From contig NZ_CP101824.1 of the NCBI RefSeq assembly GCF_024498195.1, positions 2,356,001-2,420,000 of the forward strand: a stretch of DNA of 64,000 bases. Reading direction: 5' to 3'. Below the pieces are notes generated by a model. It searched no databases. It worked only from the letters and a program-made list of their open reading frames with translations, and had not been told where the DNA came from. Positions 1 through 7,977 of the stretch are shown here, one piece after another. A program made the translations under genes and the position numbers. Source of the stretch: Halovivax cerinus (GTDB taxonomy: Archaea > Halobacteriota > Halobacteria > Halobacteriales > Natrialbaceae). Position 1 is the stretch's first letter; each line of letters starts with the position of its first letter.

Positions 1-124
1 GCCGTCCTCAACGTGGTCCTGGCGGAGCGGGTCACCGAGGATGGAACCGACGAACTGGTCGCACGCACCGGCGATGGCTCTACCGATACGGACCGTTAAG
101 CGGGTGGCAGTCGAACCGGCGTCT

Positions 125-1066
125 ATGTCCGCGCCCTCGACCGACCAACTGATCGTGCTGAACAAGGACGAGGACACCGTGTCGTTCGTCGACGCGGCGG
201 CCGGCGACACGATCGACGTCGTCGAAACCGAGTTCAATCCCCACGAGGTGGCCGTCTCTCCGGACGGTTCGCGAGCGTACGTGACCTGCTCGCTCGGCGG
301 CTCGGTGGTCGCTATCGACACGGCCGACCGTACCGTCGTCGACCGGTTCGAACACGACCTGTTCGACTTCCCGCACGGGCTCGCCGTCCGCGAATCCGCC
401 GACGAACTCTGGCTCGCCTCGACGTACAGTAGCCAGCTCTTCGTCTTCGACGTCGACACCTTGGCACTCCTGGAGAGGATCCCGACGCACCAGGACAAGT
501 CGCACATGGTCACGTTCTCGCCCGACGAGGAAACGGCCTACGTGGCCAACATCGGGAGCGACACCGTCACAGTCGTCGACTGCGACACTCGCCGCGTCGT
601 CGCGGATCCGCCGGTCGGTGAGGGCCCCGAGGGGATCGGCGTCGACCCGGATACCGGCGAGGTACTCGTCGCCAACCAGGACGACGGCACGCTCTCGGTC
701 CTGGATCCGGACACGTACGAGGAAACGAGCGAGGCCCTGCTCGGCGAGACGCCCATCCGCGTGATGCTCTCGCCCGACGGCCGGTACGCGTTCGTCCCGA
801 ACCGCGAATCGGACAGCGTCTCGGTGATCGACACCGAACACGTTCGGAACGGCGAGCGGAAACCGTGGGAGATCGCCCGAATTCCAGTCGGCATCTGGCC
901 CGGCGGCACCGTCTTCGCGCCGGACGGCTCGCGAGCCTTCGTCGCGAACAACAAGACGAACGACGTCTCCGTGATCGACGTCGATTCGTTCGAAGAAGTG
1001 ACACGGTACGACGCCGGCATCCATCCCGACGGCATCGCGTATCTAGCGGACCCCGACGCATCGTAA
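125..1066 (+). CDS. YVTN-type beta-propeller repeat protein
   Basis: This 313-residue protein is built of about seven repeats of roughly 40 residues. Each has a strand such as AVSPDGSRAYVT, VTFSPDEETAYVAN or VFAPDGSRAFVAN followed by VSVID or VTVVD. This is the pattern of YVTN/NHL-like beta-propellers of the lactonase or surface-layer-repeat type. No signal peptide, lipobox or membrane segment is visible, so it is probably cytoplasmic unless the start is wrong. The ATG at 125 was chosen because the repeats begin shortly after it; an upstream in-frame ATG at 41 would add 28 residues of low-quality sequence. The next gene converges on it 26 bp away. Substrate and reaction cannot be read from the sequence; propellers of this kind act as enzymes or as binding scaffolds. 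Confidence 0.85.
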   Translation: MSAPSTDQLIVLNKDEDTVSFVDAAAGDTIDVVETEFNPHEVAVSPDGSRAYVTCSLGGSVVAIDTADRTVVDRFEHDLFDFPHGLAVRESADELWLASTYSSQLFVFDVDTLALLERIPTHQDKSHMVTFSPDEETAYVANIGSDTVTVVDCDTRRVVADPPVGEGPEGIGVDPDTGEVLVANQDDGTLSVLDPDTYEETSEALLGETPIRVMLSPDGRYAFVPNRESDSVSVIDTEHVRNGERKPWEIARIPVGIWPGGTVFAPDGSRAFVANNKTNDVSVIDVDSFEEVTRYDAGIHPDGIAYLADPDAS

Positions 1067-1092
1067 CCAGCGTCTGGGCCGCCTCTCGACGC

Positions 1093-2400
1093 TCACTCGT
1101 ACGCCGGGAGGATCAGGTCGCGTCGGATCGCGACACTCGCTCCGACGAGGCCCACCCCGACGACGAGTAACCCGATCGATTGCCAGGTGAGCAGGCCGAC
1201 CAATCCGTCTACGAGGAGCTGGACGAACCGCATCGCCGCTTCCGGGCCGTTAGCGGATTCGATCGCGGATTCGACCGCACCTGAAGCGAACTGCGCGCCG
1301 ACGAGACTCGCGAGACCGACCATCGCCGTCGCGCTGCCGACGAGGCGAGCGGCGCTCGACGGCGGACCGATCCAGGTGAGAAGTGCGGCGAGCCCGAGTG
1401 CGAGCAGCGGGAGGACGATGGCCAGCGTCGACGCCGTCGTGGTCGCGGTCTGTGCTGTCTCCATCGTGCTGCGTTCCTGCGCCCCGAACTCCTCCGTTAC
1501 GTTCACCGATTCCGGCGCCTCGGCGCGGATAGTGTCCTCGGCTTCGGTGAGTGCGGCGGATCGGAGTTCGGCCATTCCCGTCTCCACCGTCTCGCTGTAG
1601 GTGTCGTAGCCGATCGCGCCGGTGAGCGCTTCGACCCTGGCGTCCACGATGGTCTCGACCGGATCGGCGACGGACGCGGGGATCGTGCCATCGTCGACCG
1701 CCGCCTGGATCTGGCGCTCTTGCTCGTCGAGTAGGTCCGCTCGAATGTCGCCGCGACGCCGTTCGTACCTACGGTCAAGTTCCTCGTCGCTCAGGTGTCT
1801 CGGCGTCTCGTCCTGGATCTGCTGTTTGATGCGCGCTTCGAACGAGGCCCGGTGCTCGTCGAACGAGGACTGACTCTCGGCCATCTCCTCGATCGCCGTC
1901 CCGGGTGCCGTCTCTCCGGTTCCGGTCGCCAGCCCTGAGAGCGTCTCGTCGAAATCGGACGGCGAGACTCCCTGAAGTTCGGCTTCGAGTTCTGTGACGG
2001 CGTTCTCGATTACGGGGTCCGTCTCGATCGTGAGCGAGAGGGTCTCACGCTCACCGTGCAGGTAGGCGTACAACTCGTCCACGTTCGCGTCGACCTGTGA
2101 CCTGACGTACTCTCTAGTGATGGCCGCCGCGAGCACGTCGTTCGTCGATCGGTCGATGGGGAGTGCCGGACTGATCGTCCCGCCGTCCCCGCCGAGTTGC
2201 CCCTCTATCTCCGTTTCGAGCGATGCGTACAGTTCGGCCTCCGCGGCCGTGTCGGTCGCGTACTCCGAGTTCATTACCGTCCGATCGGTCGCGACCAGGA
2301 CGTTGGCCGACAGCAGTGCGCCCGAGAACACCACCCCGAGAACGCCGAAGATAACGATACGCTTGATATTCACGAGGGAAGGATTGGGGTACTGGATCAT
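1093..2400 (-). CDS. Membrane-anchored protein of unknown function, 4 TM segments
   Basis: The protein has 435 residues. It starts with one hydrophobic helix (about residues 12-32, IVIFGVLGVVFSGALLSANV). A long acidic, helix-rich domain of about 280 residues with many Glu/Arg stretches follows, then three transmembrane helices (about 325-345, 353-376 and 400-425). The central domain therefore probably sits outside the membrane between two anchors. The open frame continues further upstream, but that part is antisense to the aldehyde dehydrogenase and lacks membrane character, so the ATG at 2400 just before the first helix is preferred. It is transcribed divergently from the aldehyde dehydrogenase with 160 bp between them. 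I do not recognise the family. Confidence 0.8.
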   Translation of the reverse strand: MIQYPNPSLVNIKRIVIFGVLGVVFSGALLSANVLVATDRTVMNSEYATDTAAEAELYASLETEIEGQLGGDGGTISPALPIDRSTNDVLAAAITREYVRSQVDANVDELYAYLHGERETLSLTIETDPVIENAVTELEAELQGVSPSDFDETLSGLATGTGETAPGTAIEEMAESQSSFDEHRASFEARIKQQIQDETPRHLSDEELDRRYERRRGDIRADLLDEQERQIQAAVDDGTIPASVADPVETIVDARVEALTGAIGYDTYSETVETGMAELRSAALTEAEDTIRAEAPESVNVTEEFGAQERSTMETAQTATTTASTLAIVLPLLALGLAALLTWIGPPSSAARLVGSATAMVGLASLVGAQFASGAVESAIESANGPEAAMRFVQLLVDGLVGLLTWQSIGLLVVGVGLVGASVAIRRDLILPAYE

Positions 2401-2529
2401 AAGCGCTGTTGCCGGGGGAACCAGCACGGCGCTGTCGTCACCCGCGGGTCGTTCGAACGTCAAAGAAGGGTCTCGACGGCACGGTCGTGGCCCTGTTGCA
2501 ATCCCGGATCCGTCTCCACCTCGCATCAA

Positions 2530-2536
2530 CTTATTA
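2530..2536 (+). promoter_or_regulatory. TATA-like box of the aldehyde dehydrogenase gene
   Basis: CTTATTA lies about 25-30 bp before the ATG at 2561, in an otherwise GC-rich stretch. This spacing fits a haloarchaeal promoter giving a leaderless transcript. It supports the start at 2561 over the longer open frame. Confidence 0.5.
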
Positions 2537-2560
2537 GGTTTCCTCAGTGTTAGGGTACGT

Positions 2561-4147
2561 ATGACCAGTTCGAAGGGGACGACGCCGATCACCGCAACGG
2601 GGCTGTCAGAGTCGCGCCTCGAGCATCTCGCCGACCGCGTGCGACCGGTGAACGATCGGCCCTCGATCCCGGTCCACACGCCGATCACGGACGAGGCGGT
2701 CGGGGCGATTCCAGCGTGCGAAGCGACGGACGTCGAACACGCGGTCGACCGTGCCCGTCGCGCCCAGTCCACGTGGAGCGAGACGCCGGTCGACGACCGG
2801 GCGGCCATCCTGGAACGGTTCGGCGACCTCGTCGCCGACCGTCGCGAGACGCTGCTGGACCTGATACAGCTCGAGACGGGCAAGTCGCGTCTCCACGCGC
2901 TGGAGGAGGTCGTCGACGTGCCGCTTACGTGTTCGTACTACGCGAGCGAGGGGCCGGGGATCCTGGCGGACGACCGTCGGACCGGCGCCGTCCCGCTCGC
3001 GACGACGGCGACGGTCACCCGTGACCCGGTCGGCGTCGTCGGGGTACTCTCGCCGTGGAACTATCCGATGACGCTCTCGATGACCGACGCGATCCCGGCG
3101 CTGCTGGCCGGGAATGCCGTGGTCTGCAAACCGGACGCGAAGACGCCATTTATCGCACTCGCGCTCGCGGAACTCCTCGAGGAGGCCGGCCTCCCGTCGG
3201 GGATCTTCCAGATCGTCACCGGCGAGGGAGCGACCGTCGGGCCGGCGCTGATCGACGCCGTCGACTACGTCGCGTTCACCGGAAGTACGGAGACGGGACG
3301 GTCCGTCGCCGAGCAGGCCGGCCGCAACCTGATCGGCTGTTCGCTCGAACTCGGCGGGAAGAACCCGCTGATCGTTCTCGACGACGCAAACGTCGAAACG
3401 GCGGCCCGCGGCGCCGTCGAGGGTGCGTTCACCAACGCGGGACAGCTCTGTCTCGCGCCCGAACGCATCTTCGTCGACGAGCGTCGGTACGAGGCGTTTC
3501 TCGACGCCTTCGTGGGTGCCACGCGGCGGCTCTCCGTCGGACTCGAATTCGACTACGGTCCCGACGTCGGCTCGCTCATCGATGGCGACCACCTGGCGTC
3601 CGTCGAGGCGCACGTCGAGGACGCCGTGTCGGACGGCGCGTCCGTCCTCACCGGCGGGCGCGCGCGACCGGACGTCGGCCCCTTCTGCTACGAACCGACG
3701 ATCCTGACCGACGTCGATCCGGACGCGCGGGTCGCTTGCGAGGAGACGTTCGGACCGGTCGTCTCGGTGATGCCCGTCGCCGACGCGGACGACGCGATCG
3801 AGCGCGCCAACGACACCGACTACGGGTTGAACGCGAGCGTGTGGACGAGTGACCGGTCACGCGGCCGCGAGGTGGCCCGTCAGATCGACTGCGGAACCGT
3901 CTGCGTGAACGATCCCTACACGATCGGGTGGGGCGCCGTCGACGCGCCGATGGGCGGCTTCGGCGACTCCGGACTCGGCCGGCGGCACGGGCCCGAGGGT
4001 CTCACTCGCTTCACCGAATCGCGGACCATCGCGACCTCACGCGTCGGCCCCCTTGGCGCTCCGCCGGGCGTCCCGAAGTGGCTGTTTGCCCGCGCGTTCA
4101 CCGGACTGACCGCCGTTCAGCGCCGCCTCACTAGGTGGGTGTCGTGA
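2561..4147 (+). CDS. NAD(P)-dependent aldehyde dehydrogenase (succinate-semialdehyde dehydrogenase-like)
   Basis: This is a full-length 528-residue member of the aldehyde dehydrogenase superfamily, which oxidises aldehydes to acids with NAD(P)+. Visible motifs are the cofactor-binding SPWNYP segment near residue 165, FTGSTETG, the catalytic Glu in LELGGKNP (Glu263) and the nucleophile in GQLCLAPER (Cys297). The 34-residue spacing from Glu to Cys is normal. A C-terminal tail of about 30 residues (WLFARAFTGL and basic residues) extends beyond the usual end. The next gene starts inside its stop codon (GTGA overlap), so the two are probably co-translated. The overall sequence resembles the succinate-semialdehyde group, but the true aldehyde may be set by the partner SDR and is not known. 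Confidence 0.92.
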   Translation: MTSSKGTTPITATGLSESRLEHLADRVRPVNDRPSIPVHTPITDEAVGAIPACEATDVEHAVDRARRAQSTWSETPVDDRAAILERFGDLVADRRETLLDLIQLETGKSRLHALEEVVDVPLTCSYYASEGPGILADDRRTGAVPLATTATVTRDPVGVVGVLSPWNYPMTLSMTDAIPALLAGNAVVCKPDAKTPFIALALAELLEEAGLPSGIFQIVTGEGATVGPALIDAVDYVAFTGSTETGRSVAEQAGRNLIGCSLELGGKNPLIVLDDANVETAARGAVEGAFTNAGQLCLAPERIFVDERRYEAFLDAFVGATRRLSVGLEFDYGPDVGSLIDGDHLASVEAHVEDAVSDGASVLTGGRARPDVGPFCYEPTILTDVDPDARVACEETFGPVVSVMPVADADDAIERANDTDYGLNASVWTSDRSRGREVARQIDCGTVCVNDPYTIGWGAVDAPMGGFGDSGLGRRHGPEGLTRFTESRTIATSRVGPLGAPPGVPKWLFARAFTGLTAVQRRLTRWVS

Positions 4148-5304
4148 GGGATCCGACCGTCTTCCTCACCGGCTTCCCCGGCTTCCTCGGCTCCGCGCTG
4201 CTCGAACGGCTCCTCTCGCGTGGCGACGGACCGGTCGCCTGCCTCGTCCAGCCGAAGTACGCCGACGTCGCCCGGGAACGGGCGCGGGAGATCGCGGCCA
4301 ACGTCCGTGGTACCGAGAGCGAATCGGTCGGACGCATCGGTAGCGACGACGATGCCGACGCCGTCGAGACCGTCTCCGACGATGGGGACGCCGACGCCAT
4401 CCGCCTGGTCGAGGGCGACATCACGGACCCAGATCTCGGCCTCGGCGACGATCGTGACGCGCTCGACGCCGTCACCGAACTGTACCACCTGGCTGCGGTC
4501 TACGATCTCGGTGTCGAGCGCGACCTGGCGGAGGCGGTCAACGTCCGCGGGACGGAGCACGTCCTCGCGCTCGCCGAATCTCTCGATGTCGATCGCTTTC
4601 ACTACGTCAGTACGTGCTACGTCAGCGGGCGGTACGACGGCGTGTTCACTGCGGACCACCTCCGCGAGGGTCAGTCGTTCAACAACCACTACGAGGAGAC
4701 GAAGTATCGCGCCGAGGTCGCCGTCCAGGAGCGCATGGCCGAGGGCTTCCCGGCGACGATCTACCGCCCCGCCATCGTCGTCGGCGACAGCGAAACCGGC
4801 GAGACCGAGAAGTTCGACGGTCCCTACAACCTCTTGCAACTGATCCTCGCCCAGCCCCGCCTGCTCTCCGCGACGTTCACCCTTCCGAACTCGGCCGACG
4901 CCGAGCTGAACGTCGTCCCGCGGGACTTCGTCGTCGACGCCATCGCCCACATCAGCGCCCGGGGAGACGCGGTCGGCGAGGTCTACCAGCTCTGCGACCC
5001 GGCGCCGCTGTCCGTCCCGGCGTTCGTCGACGCCCTCGCCGACGCGACCGACCACCGCACCGTCCGGCTCCCGACGACGATGGGGATCGCGACCGCGGCG
5101 ACGAACGCCCTCGACCGACTCGGCATCGAGTCGGATCCCCACACGTTCCCCTATCTCGACCACCCGACGCGGTACGCCTGTCCGAATACGACCCGCGCTC
5201 TCGCGGGAAGCGACGTTTCCGTCCCGCCGTTCGAATCCTACGTCGACCGACTCGTCGCCTTTGCAAGGGAGCACCCGGACATACGGGACGAACCGATGAT
5301 CTGA
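4144..5304 (+). CDS. Extended SDR, acyl-CoA-reductase-like (NAD-binding_4 type)
   Basis: The protein has 386 residues and an N-terminal Rossmann motif, FLTGFPGFLG (GxxGxxG). It has the SDR catalytic pair Tyr183-x3-Lys187 in HYEETKYRAE, and a YRPAIVVGDSETGE segment typical of the extended SDR branch that includes fatty-acyl-CoA and thioester reductases. An acidic insert of about 25 residues (near residues 58-85) is a halophilic trait. The GTG at 4144 shares four bases with the dehydrogenase stop and is preferred; a GTG at 4135 is possible. Together the pair could interconvert an acyl thioester, an aldehyde and an acid, but that is inference. No acyl-CoA ligase or carrier protein is adjacent. 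Confidence 0.85.
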   Translation: MRDPTVFLTGFPGFLGSALLERLLSRGDGPVACLVQPKYADVARERAREIAANVRGTESESVGRIGSDDDADAVETVSDDGDADAIRLVEGDITDPDLGLGDDRDALDAVTELYHLAAVYDLGVERDLAEAVNVRGTEHVLALAESLDVDRFHYVSTCYVSGRYDGVFTADHLREGQSFNNHYEETKYRAEVAVQERMAEGFPATIYRPAIVVGDSETGETEKFDGPYNLLQLILAQPRLLSATFTLPNSADAELNVVPRDFVVDAIAHISARGDAVGEVYQLCDPAPLSVPAFVDALADATDHRTVRLPTTMGIATAATNALDRLGIESDPHTFPYLDHPTRYACPNTTRALAGSDVSVPPFESYVDRLVAFAREHPDIRDEPMI

Positions 5305-5958
5305 GTGGGTTCGACGGACTAGACTTGCGACTGGTCAGGGTAGCCGGCACGAGCGATCCGGATGAGACTGAAAGGGGTTGGCGCGCGTGGCGGCGGAAGC
5401 CGCCACGGTATAGGCGGTCGGTGGAACCGACCGCCCTCTCGGGGAAGGTGCGGGAGGTAAGTGACGCGGGAGCTGCGCTCCCGCTAATCTGAGACTCCCG
5501 TCACAGACACCGCACCGAGCGAAGCGAGTGAGGAGCACAACGACCGCCCCGACTCGTGACCGCCAGGGGCTTTCACCGTGTTCTCTACAGAATACTTCCA
5601 GCATTCGTCTACCGAACACCCTGTTGTTGGCGGTACCAACCCGGATCCTTTCCCACTAATTGTCGATAATTATATGGCGCTTCGAGTTGACGTGGTGAAC
5701 GGAAGTCACGCGCTCCATGCACCGCGCGGGGACATGCGCCGTAGAAATGTCCCGGGTGCTGAACCCACCCGAGACGTGGCTTCCGAAACCCCTACTGGGG
5801 GATTCCTTCAGCCATGCTTGCAAACACACTACCGAAACAAAAAGGTCGCGGCGGTCTGTGGTACAGTCAGCGTGCGCTTCGTCCCGAATTAGTCTGGGAT
5901 TCTAAAGCGAGAGTCGAATCACTCGTCGTTCGACTCGGCTCTCTCCCGGTGAACTGAG
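5305..5958. other. Gene-poor 650-bp region, possibly decayed
   Basis: No convincing gene is seen here. Short open frames on the plus strand (about 5578-5905) have unusual composition and no recognisable domain. They may be remnants of a mobile element, but no transposase motif could be identified. The left third holds three strong hairpins (listed separately). A small inverted repeat, AGTCGAA at 5912-5918 and TTCGACT at 5929-5935, lies just before the next gene. Confidence 0.5.
5387..5484. other. Cluster of three strong hairpins, possible structured RNA
   Basis: Three perfect stem-loops follow each other. 5387-5406 has an 8-bp stem GTGGCGGC with a GGAA loop of GNRA type. 5413-5435 has a 10-bp stem GGCGGTCGGT with a 3-nt loop. 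5466-5484 has an 8-bp stem GCGGGAGC with a 3-nt loop. They lie 80 bp after the SDR stop codon and outside any gene. They could be a processed 3' region, an independent small RNA, or the structured end of a lost transposon. The strand is not determined. Confidence 0.45.
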
Positions 5959-6186
5959 ATGGGCAGACACGAGTTCGACGAGCCGCGGCCGGACGATCCG
6001 TGCCCCCGCTGCGGTCAGGACCTGGCGAAGACGTACTGGGCGTACGTTCGGGCGGTCCACGAGGGGCCACTCTCGTACCGGTACGCGGATTCGGAGAAAC
6101 GCCTGTGCGTGGACTGCATCGCGGCGATCGGGATGCTGGAGTTCGATACGACTCGGGTGCCTGGGGGTGATCCGGGGTCGGCGTGA
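5959..6186 (+). CDS. Small zinc-ribbon protein, unknown function
   Basis: This 75-residue protein has two cysteine pairs, CPRCG near residue 15 and CVDC near residue 50. Together they could form a four-Cys zinc site. The core between them (TYWAYVRAVHEGPLSYRY) is aromatic and looks well folded. Small CPxCG zinc-finger proteins are abundant in haloarchaea and mostly uncharacterised. It stands alone, with about 150 bp before the next gene. The ATG at 5959 is the first start, placed 17 residues before the first Cys pair. Confidence 0.75.
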   Translation: MGRHEFDEPRPDDPCPRCGQDLAKTYWAYVRAVHEGPLSYRYADSEKRLCVDCIAAIGMLEFDTTRVPGGDPGSA

Positions 6187-6280
6187 GAGATTTCGGTCCG
6201 GTCAACCCTCTGTAAGCGGATCACGGGTGTTCGATCGTGTGTGAAACACCTATCGCGACTAGTAGCGCACAACTATAGAT

Positions 6281-6309
6281 AATTCCGGATATAGACAATT
6301 CCGGATAGT
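6281..6309. repeat. Two tandem copies of a 16-bp AT-rich motif
   Basis: AATTCCGGAT occurs at 6281-6290 and again at 6297-6306, each followed by ATAG or AGT. The copies lie 30-58 bp before the start at 6339, where a promoter would be expected. They could be an operator or just promoter-region duplication. Confidence 0.45.
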
Positions 6310-6338
6310 ATTGTATCACGGGTGGAGTGGATATAGAT

Positions 6339-6704
6339 ATGAACCGTCGAGCGGTACTCGCCGGTAGTGTACTCATTGGCGGGAGTGTTACCGGCGGCGT
6401 CTTGTGGCGGCGTACCCGGAGTAACGTGGCGATCGAAGTACAGAATCTCACCGACGAACGCACGCAGGTCTCTCTGTCCGTTTCGGCGGGTTCCGGCGAA
6501 ACAGTGTATACTGACCGGTTCGACGTCGGCGCAGGCGGATCGATAACTCGGTACAACGTCGCTGGTACCGGCGAACACGCTGCCACAATTCACGTGGGAG
6601 ACCGAGAGCACACCCACACACTCGATTCGGTCGTGTGCCACGAGCCACGGATCGTCTTCGAAATAGAAGGTGGGCTCTCGATCGCGTCGTTTTCGACGTG
6701 CTAA
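6339..6704 (+). CDS. Small secreted or membrane-anchored protein, unknown function
   Basis: The protein has 121 residues. It begins MNRRAVLAGSVLIGGSVTGG: an Arg-Arg pair followed by a hydrophobic stretch, resembling a short Tat or anchor signal. The rest is a beta-rich domain (VAIEVQNLTDERTQVSLSVS, then TVYTDRFDVGAGGSITRYNV) like small immunoglobulin-like or DUF-type periplasmic domains. Two Cys residues near the end (VVCHEP and the terminal FSTC) could form a disulfide. No lipobox Cys is present. The ATG at 6339 is preferred over an upstream in-frame ATG at 6327 because it places the RR motif at the N-terminus. Confidence 0.65.
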   Translation: MNRRAVLAGSVLIGGSVTGGVLWRRTRSNVAIEVQNLTDERTQVSLSVSAGSGETVYTDRFDVGAGGSITRYNVAGTGEHAATIHVGDREHTHTLDSVVCHEPRIVFEIEGGLSIASFSTC

Positions 6705-6848
6705 CGGTCAAACGAGTCCTCGGCACGTGGATCTACGTCGAGCTATACATATCCCCTTACTCGGACACCGTGACGTCCTCGCCCGCCGGGTTCCCACGAC
6801 CGTGGAACGGGCCGGAAGGGGTTCCTCTCTGCGACCCAACACCGTCGT

Positions 6849-7358
6849 ATGACGCTCGTCGTTCCCTTCGACGGATCGGAACTGGCCGAGGCGGCGCTCG
6901 TCCGCGCCACAGAGTTCGGTACGGTCTTCGACGAAGATGTACTGGCCGTCAGTGTCGTCCCGAACGGAAACGCTGACTACGCACGAGAGCGCGGCTGGAT
7001 CGACCCGGACGAAGACTTCGACAGGGAAGCCGTCGTTTCGACGTTACACAGGCAGGTGACCGATCTCTGCCCGAGCGCCGACTTCCGTCACAAGCTCGTC
7101 GATCGGTACGCTCCCACCGGCTCCATCGCGAACCGGCTGCGAGCCGTGGCGCGGGACGAAGACGCGTCGATGGTCTTCATCGGCAGCGAGAACGCCGGCC
7201 ATCTCGTCACCGCGGTGAGTAGCGTCGGCGGAACCGTCGCGACGGACGCGTCCTACGACGTCGTCATCGTTCGACACCGCCGTCCGACCAAAATCGCCAC
7301 ACTCAGGGACGCCTCACCCCACCGAACCCCGAAATCGGATTTTTACTTCCCGGGGTAA
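6849..7358 (+). CDS. Universal stress protein (UspA) family
   Basis: A single UspA domain of 169 residues. It begins MTLVVPFDGSELAEAAL and ends in the usual VVIVRH strand near residue 150, with a 20-residue tail after it. The ATP-binding loop (GSENAGHLVTAVSSVGG) lacks the full G-x2-G-x9-G-S/T pattern, so nucleotide binding is uncertain. It stands alone between a small secreted protein and the tRNA-Val repeat region. Usp proteins in haloarchaea are numerous and generally linked to stress; the specific role cannot be read here. Confidence 0.85.
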   Translation: MTLVVPFDGSELAEAALVRATEFGTVFDEDVLAVSVVPNGNADYARERGWIDPDEDFDREAVVSTLHRQVTDLCPSADFRHKLVDRYAPTGSIANRLRAVARDEDASMVFIGSENAGHLVTAVSSVGGTVATDASYDVVIVRHRRPTKIATLRDASPHRTPKSDFYFPG

Positions 7359-7423
7359 CCCGAGACGCAGTTGGCAGCCGCCGCTCCACGCGTCGCTCCG
7401 CAACCGCTGTCGGTCGAACCCTC

Positions 7424-7717
7424 GGTGGGGCAGATTTGAACTGCTGCGAGACGTGCTCGCTTCGCTGTGTGCGCCTCGCGTAGTTCGAATCTCCTTCCAC
7501 CATTTTCGAGCGATGTACTCGTCGCTCCGCTCCTCGCGTGTTGTCGCTCGAAAAGTGGGTTGGGGCAGATTTGAACCGAAGGAAGACGGTCGCCTCACTC
7601 CGTTCGGCGCTGCGACTTCCAGGGTTCAAATCTTCTTCCACCATTTTCGAGCGATGTACTCGTCGCTCCGCTCCTCGCGTATTGTCGCTCGAAAAGTGGG
7701 TTGGGGCAGATTTGAAC
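7424..7717. repeat. Serial duplication of the tRNA-Val 3' end with spacer
   Basis: The tRNA-Val 3' segment GGGTTGGGGCAGATTTGAAC (plus-strand reading, 7698-7717) occurs again exactly 141 bp away at 7557-7576. A shortened third copy lies at 7426-7444. About 90 bp is shared between 7484-7576 and 7625-7717, including an inverted repeat around TTTTCGAGCG and CGCTCGAAAA. Duplications of tRNA 3' ends are the usual trace of integrative elements that recombine at tRNA genes. No integrase is in this window, so these look like leftover attachment sites. Confidence 0.7.
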
Positions 7718-7771
7718 TGCCGGTCTCCTCCATGTCAAGGAGGTGTCATAACCAGACTAGACCACCAACCC
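7697..7771 (-). tRNA. tRNA-Val (anticodon GAC)
   Basis: A 75-nt cloverleaf can be folded on the minus strand. The acceptor stem is GGGTTGG with CCAACCC and discriminator A, the D arm is GTC-GAC, and the anticodon stem is CCTCC-GGAGG. The anticodon loop TTGACAT gives anticodon GAC, and the T arm is GGCAG-TTCAAAT-CTGCC. No CCA is encoded and no intron is present. The 3' end is duplicated downstream. Confidence 0.95.
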
Positions 7772-7918
7772 GTCTGGTCTGCGTTCGTCTGCACTCAATC
7801 GTAGCCCGCCCCCGTAATTGAAGGTTTCGAATCGATCGACGGCCGTCGGTCGTTGGCACGGTCCGGGCCGGTACCTGAACGTGGCTCCATCGACCACTGG
7901 GTGGCTGCGTGCGACACG

Positions 7919-7944
7919 TTTAAGTGGATGTATTCTTTTGTACA
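7919..7944 (+). promoter_or_regulatory. trp operon promoter with TGTACA motif
   Basis: A TATA-like TTTAAGTG starts at 7919, 59 bp before the trpD start. The hexamer palindrome TGTACA lies at 7939-7944, near the expected transcription start. In the methanogen Methanothermobacter, TrpY represses trp genes through TGTACA-containing TRP boxes. A similar role here is inference only, and a single hexamer is weak evidence. Confidence 0.4.
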
Positions 7945-7977
7945 TCGTAAGACAAAGACGTCCATCAGTGATACGCT

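Noticed and set aside
80-1024. Long open frame opposite the beta-propeller gene
   Set aside because: It is Arg/Asp/Val-rich with no domain, and it is a by-product of high GC at third positions. The plus strand shows clear YVTN repeats.
2401-2883. Upstream extension of the membrane protein gene at 1093-2400
   Set aside because: The extra residues run antisense into the aldehyde dehydrogenase and lack membrane character; the true start is just before the first helix.
5578-5905. Possible IS605/IS200-type transposon remnant
   Set aside because: The region looks like decayed mobile DNA, but no TnpA or TnpB motif (HUH, DDE or zinc ribbon) could be recognised, so it was not called.
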